This document shows, one piece after another, positions 51,914-64,000 of a stretch of 64,000 nt of DNA; the stretch's first letter is position 1, and each line of letters starts with the position of its first letter. The stretch lies in contig NC_031770.1 of assembly GCF_001522545.3 (NCBI RefSeq), positions 26,255,134 to 26,319,133 on the forward strand, written 5' to 3'. This DNA is from Parus major (lineage: Eukaryota; Chordata; Aves; Passeriformes; Paridae). Position numbers and translations under genes: made by a program. The notes under the pieces are model-generated. The model saw only the letters and a program-made list of their open reading frames with translations. It was not told the DNA's origin and made no database searches.

Positions 51914-51943
<30 letters not shown>
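51914..51943. repeat. Homopolymer A tract (30)
   Basis: A run of 30 A flanked by CCCAAC and GCAGCC. There is no recognisable retrocopy body upstream and no obvious target duplication, so I treat it as a simple repeat. Confidence 0.85.
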
Positions 51944-51944
<1 letters not shown>

Positions 51945-54900
51945 CAGCCGACAACATTTCATGCAATGACTGCTCAAGTCAGCTGAAGTGACTCTACAAT
52001 GTTGGCAAAAAAACAAAGGAGAGAAACAGCTTAATGTAGCATTTCTGAATTCAAGAAATTGAGCATTCTCCTGGATTAACTGGTTAGGTTGTCTGCAGTT
52101 GCACATAATTAATTACTCAGGTTGTAGGAACTCATTTTGTCAGACACACAGATGACTTTCTTACTTACTACAAAGAGAATGCAAAATGAGAAAAATAAGA
52201 ATTTAATGGACCTTTGTCATTGAACTATCTGACACTGTATTATTTGGTATGTTCTTATTCAGAGGTAGACAACTGGCACCAAATCCAGGAAACAAATAAA
52301 ACACGGAATGGATCAGAATGGAACAACCTGTACAGATGATTATTTTACATTCCAGAAATGGCTGTGTACTTTACTTTTGGAGGAGTAGGAGAGCTGACTG
52401 TTTCTTGGAACAGTTCTGGGGAAATATGGGTCTAAAAGTTAAAGTTTTAATTTTTTTTCAGAGAGGCTGCTGATCTGGAAAGACATGCTTCCCTGATAAC
52501 TTTTTCTCTTACTTTTTCATTTGTTTCCTTTTCTCTGTATGTTTTGGTTGTTGGGGGTGTTGTTTCCTGTGAGGTGTTAAATAGCACATTATCCACTCCT
52601 ACTCTCACATTTATTTATTTAACTGAGATTTATTTTTCAAAGTTGCAGAATTAGAGGGATTTGGTGAGATTTCTTGCTTTGGGGAGGTTTTTTTTCTGGC
52701 TTATTTTTTTAATCTGGAAACTGTAAATTTACAGAATGATTTTTGGTGCAAGCTTTTGTGGACTATGATAATCTTGTGTGCCAGCTATGATTTTGGCAGA
52801 ATCCCAGCTTACCTTTTAACCTCCCATATGTTATTTGACGGGAGTCATACTGCTGTTGTTTTAGCCTCTTCCAAATTTTTTTTAAACTCTGGTGCACTTT
52901 GCGATAACACAATTCTACTGGTATTACATTTCATTATTGCGTGAGTAATTAAGCTGATGTCCTCAGTGCCTTCAATAGAGTTTTGAAGAGGCTTATAGGC
53001 TTCACTACACTGTTTTGGCTTGATAAAGGGGTGTACCAGATGCTTTTCTTCTGTCAATTAAGATTATAGTTTGGTAAATTGTAAAAAAGGTAAATTGACT
53101 TGTGCTTTTACAGCTAGGCTTAAAATTTCATTGTCACTCTTTACAGGTAGAATTTAATAATTAGACTCTTCCTAGTTTTCTCTTGGCTCGGTTTGTTTAT
53201 TCTGTTTTTTCACTGTCAGGTTAAATTTTTATTGCTAATTTCTGTGTCTTATACAAATTCTTAAATAAATAAAGAGAATGGTGAGTATCTTGTCCTTATC
53301 ACTATGTGGTGCCTTATTGTTAATGTTTTATTGCTGTTGAGGTTTCACTTATCTTAGGAGTTTCCTGGATTATTTACTGTATCTCCATTCAAGTCCACAG
53401 CTGCCATATGGATGGCATTAAATGAAAGTTAAATTATTTAAGTCCTAACAACTCCAGTGTGTCACCTACCTAAATGGGGAAGTCCTGCAATCAGAGTTAA
53501 GACGTAATTTAAGAGTCTTCTCATAAACACTGAATAGTTAAAACACTTAATAAAGGTGGATCCATTTTTCTAAGCAGCCTCTCGAATTTCTTCAGTTCCT
53601 GTCATAATTATATGTATTATGACCTTCTTTCTGGTCTGTTGTGATGGTGGCTGTAAGTGGTTCCAAGATTATATCAAATATAATTATACTTTGGTTTCTC
53701 TATCTGAATATCTTGACTTCTTGAAAAACAGCTTGTATTCTTCCTTAGTTAAGGAACATCCAATATAAAACTGCACTTGGAAGGTTAAAAGCTACAGCTA
53801 CAATCTTGTTTCCTTCTTCAATCTGCCAGAGCCGTACACTGATGATCACATTATATTTGATGTTGCTATAGTCCTGTTTGAATGCAGGTCTTTTTATTGT
53901 AGCACCTGTAAAGGAGCAGTTTTGGGAAGGAACATGATTTTTGAAGCAGGGAGCTTTGTTTTGTTTCTTTGACTTCTTGTAGGGGGGACACAGAGCCATT
54001 GATGCCTGTTTGCCTTGGCATCAATTCTCACAAATCACTTTCCAGAGGTAGGAAGAGGTGGTTACTTGAGGGTTTAAATGGTTATACGTAGGGGGTTATG
54101 TTGCAGCCAGCTGGATCTTGGATTATTTAGGAACTGCTGAAATTAATGATCTTAAGGAATGATAAAATACGTAGTCTGCTCCAAGGGGCCATACATGGGT
54201 GACCACTGAGGACCTGCAAGAGCAGCATAGCTAATCCAGAGACAGCGAAGTGTGATGTAGGAGATATTGCTTGCAATAAACATTTCTACAGCCAGAGTAT
54301 ACTTCAGCCACATAAACCATATCTGACATAGCTAGTTTATGTAGGAGACAGTTGTTTTACAGTTTCTGAGGTAAATATGACTTTGTTGTGCCATGTCAGA
54401 CACAAAACCACTTTGTAACATGTACATAACACAAACTATTTCTACATGCGTAGTAAGTCCTCCAGTGTTTCCCAGTATCTGATTTGTAGCTGTATCATTG
54501 CAGATGTGCAGTGATTATGCAGACCTTGACTAGCAAGTCCACTGTGCCCCAGAAATAGCTGATTTTTATGTTGGCCTGTGTACCTGCTTGAGGAATATAT
54601 GGGTCAGCATGTTTAAAAATGTTTAACAAGTGTCAAAAGAAAAAAAAGGAAACACTAAAATCCACCTACTGAAACTGGTATGAGAGGCAGAAAAGAACAT
54701 TTCTAGGGAAATCCCAGCATATTGTAGCCTTGGACATGTCTACAAAAACTCTTAAAATACTACAGCCTTGGAAGGGCTGTTTAATCAATTAATGTGCATA
54801 AATGCTTCCACCATGTTTGGTGCCTGTGGTTCTGAAGGCTGGGATCTGATAGGGAGACATTTCTCTAGAAGAAATTCTCTCAGTAAAGTGACTTCCCATC

Positions 54901-56289
54901 CCTCACTCAGGTCAAATTTGTTGTCATAAAGGATTTTTGAAAAAAAATCCTCATCTTTTCATAGGCTTTTGGGCTGAAATTCATTTACAGAGGCTGGCAT
55001 GGGATTTTATCCCTCTTTCTGATTTAGAACTTGCCTACACATACACTTTTTTTTTTTTTCTTCATCAATTCAACCTAAGGAAATTTGTCTGATTATTCTA
55101 GGAAAAAGAATTCTAATCAGAAAGTGTTGACAAAGTCACTTAAAGACATGCTCTTATTTTGATTCTCACCTCTCTATGTATTCATACATATAATACCACA
55201 TAGATATATTTATATATATTTACCTATTTTATGTCTAAATAGACTACGTATCTTTAATATACATCAGAGATACCTAAAAGCCGACACAGGAATATAATAA
55301 TCAAATGTTGCTTTGATACACATGTAATATAAGTGGGTTTTTTTGGCCTTTGTTTTATGTTTGTGTTATTATTTCTACATGATGAAGAGGTTTTAATTGG
55401 TGGGAGGGTAGGGGGCAGTTCATTCAAGTGAGAGTTCTTTTATGTACTGACTTTCCTCATCCTTTTGTAATTAAGTCTAAGGGAAGTGGCAGATAAGTTA
55501 AATAGTACCTAGCATCTAGGTTGGATTATGTTATAACCATCAAATGTATATTTAGAAAATATGCAGAGGGCAAGACAGCAAAGGTGGATATCCTTTTCTC
55601 AACCATATAATTTTGTCAACCCAATTTAATAAGCAGACATTTATGTGGTTTTGACACAAAGGCATTTGTACAACAAGCGATCAGAAACAGCTGCTAATAT
55701 ATGTTGCTTAACAATGAATTCAAAATATTCCCTTTAAATTATTTTTGAGCAGGCTTAAGCTGTAGAAAATAGTGCTCCTAAGGATGGAAATGTTGTTTTT
55801 CATCCCTCTCATTTTTTTTTTTTCATCCCTCAGCAACCTGCACCTGAATTGCTACATGAAGAATCAAATTCAAAGTAATCCAAGTTTGAAAATACCTATT
55901 CACTGAACCCATATGCTAGAGTATGGATAAATTGGTACTCCTTGCTTAGTGCTAATGCAAAAAGAGAGAATGGCTTCACTGATCACGTTGACAGAATGAT
56001 AGATCTGTAGGAAGCAAGAAACAGAACTTTCCCAAATTTTCTGATGCTACCTTGAATACATAAAACTGTGCTTTCATGCAGCTAGAGAGTAAAAGTCTTA
56101 TAAAATGCTTGTAATTGTCTGCATCTTTATTTTATTGCCTTTAACTAGGTCTATTTAGTGACCATTACCAACTTTTCATGCACACATGTGAAGGACAGTT
56201 TGTCAGTGGTGTTTGGGAAACCACTTATTTGTCAAATTCTATAGTTTATTATGAAATTCAAGAGCACATGATCAAAATTTGAGAGTTGA

Positions 56290-64000
<7,711 letters not shown>

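Noticed and set aside
51914..51943. A-tract as the tail of a processed pseudogene
   Set aside because: No gene-like sequence or poly(A) signal lies upstream, and no flanking direct repeat was found.

Overview
This is a window from a vertebrate nuclear genome, most likely a bird. It carries four consecutive coding exons of one gene on the + strand, PRKCE (novel protein kinase C epsilon), separated by large introns. The bird call rests on two CR1 LINEs and three intronic LTRs whose sequence looks passerine-like to me. The LTR resemblance is from memory, not from a search. A turtle or crocodilian would also carry CR1.

Layout: 1-26216 is the end of an intron that starts before the window. It contains an LTR around 7.05-7.56 kb with a 17-N gap and a suspicious 79-bp duplication. 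Exon A (26217-26371) starts the visible kinase sequence. An intron of about 29.9 kb (26372-56315) follows. It contains a 5'-truncated CR1 (33.1-33.7 kb) and a composite repeat island (39.75-45.86 kb). Exon B (56316-56454), exon C (58743-58931) and exon D (63126-63272) come next, separated by introns of 2.3 and 4.2 kb. The start of the next intron runs to the end of the window.

Spliced together, the exons give an uninterrupted 210-residue stretch. By counting it equals residues 480-689 of the 737-residue mammalian PKC epsilon: hinge and gatekeeper, catalytic loop, DFG, activation-loop threonine, APE, and the C-lobe to the start of the C-tail. The ATP-binding lysine, the regulatory C1/C2 domains and the last 48 residues are encoded outside the window. 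All four splice phases fit and all junctions are GT-AG.

The composite island is the most structured non-genic part. A long antisense CR1 retains remnants of the ORF1 esterase, the ORF2 endonuclease and the reverse transcriptase. A sense solo LTR is inserted into its 3' portion. Beside its 5' end lies a longer sense LTR followed by a sequence that closely matches a tRNA-Gly primer-binding site. That longer LTR is itself interrupted by a third LTR, which spans the 185-N assembly gap and is flanked by a 7-bp direct repeat. All LTRs are in the same orientation as PRKCE, and both CR1 copies are antisense to it.

No bacterial-type features, CRISPR arrays, rRNA or tRNA genes were seen. I found no second protein-coding host gene.
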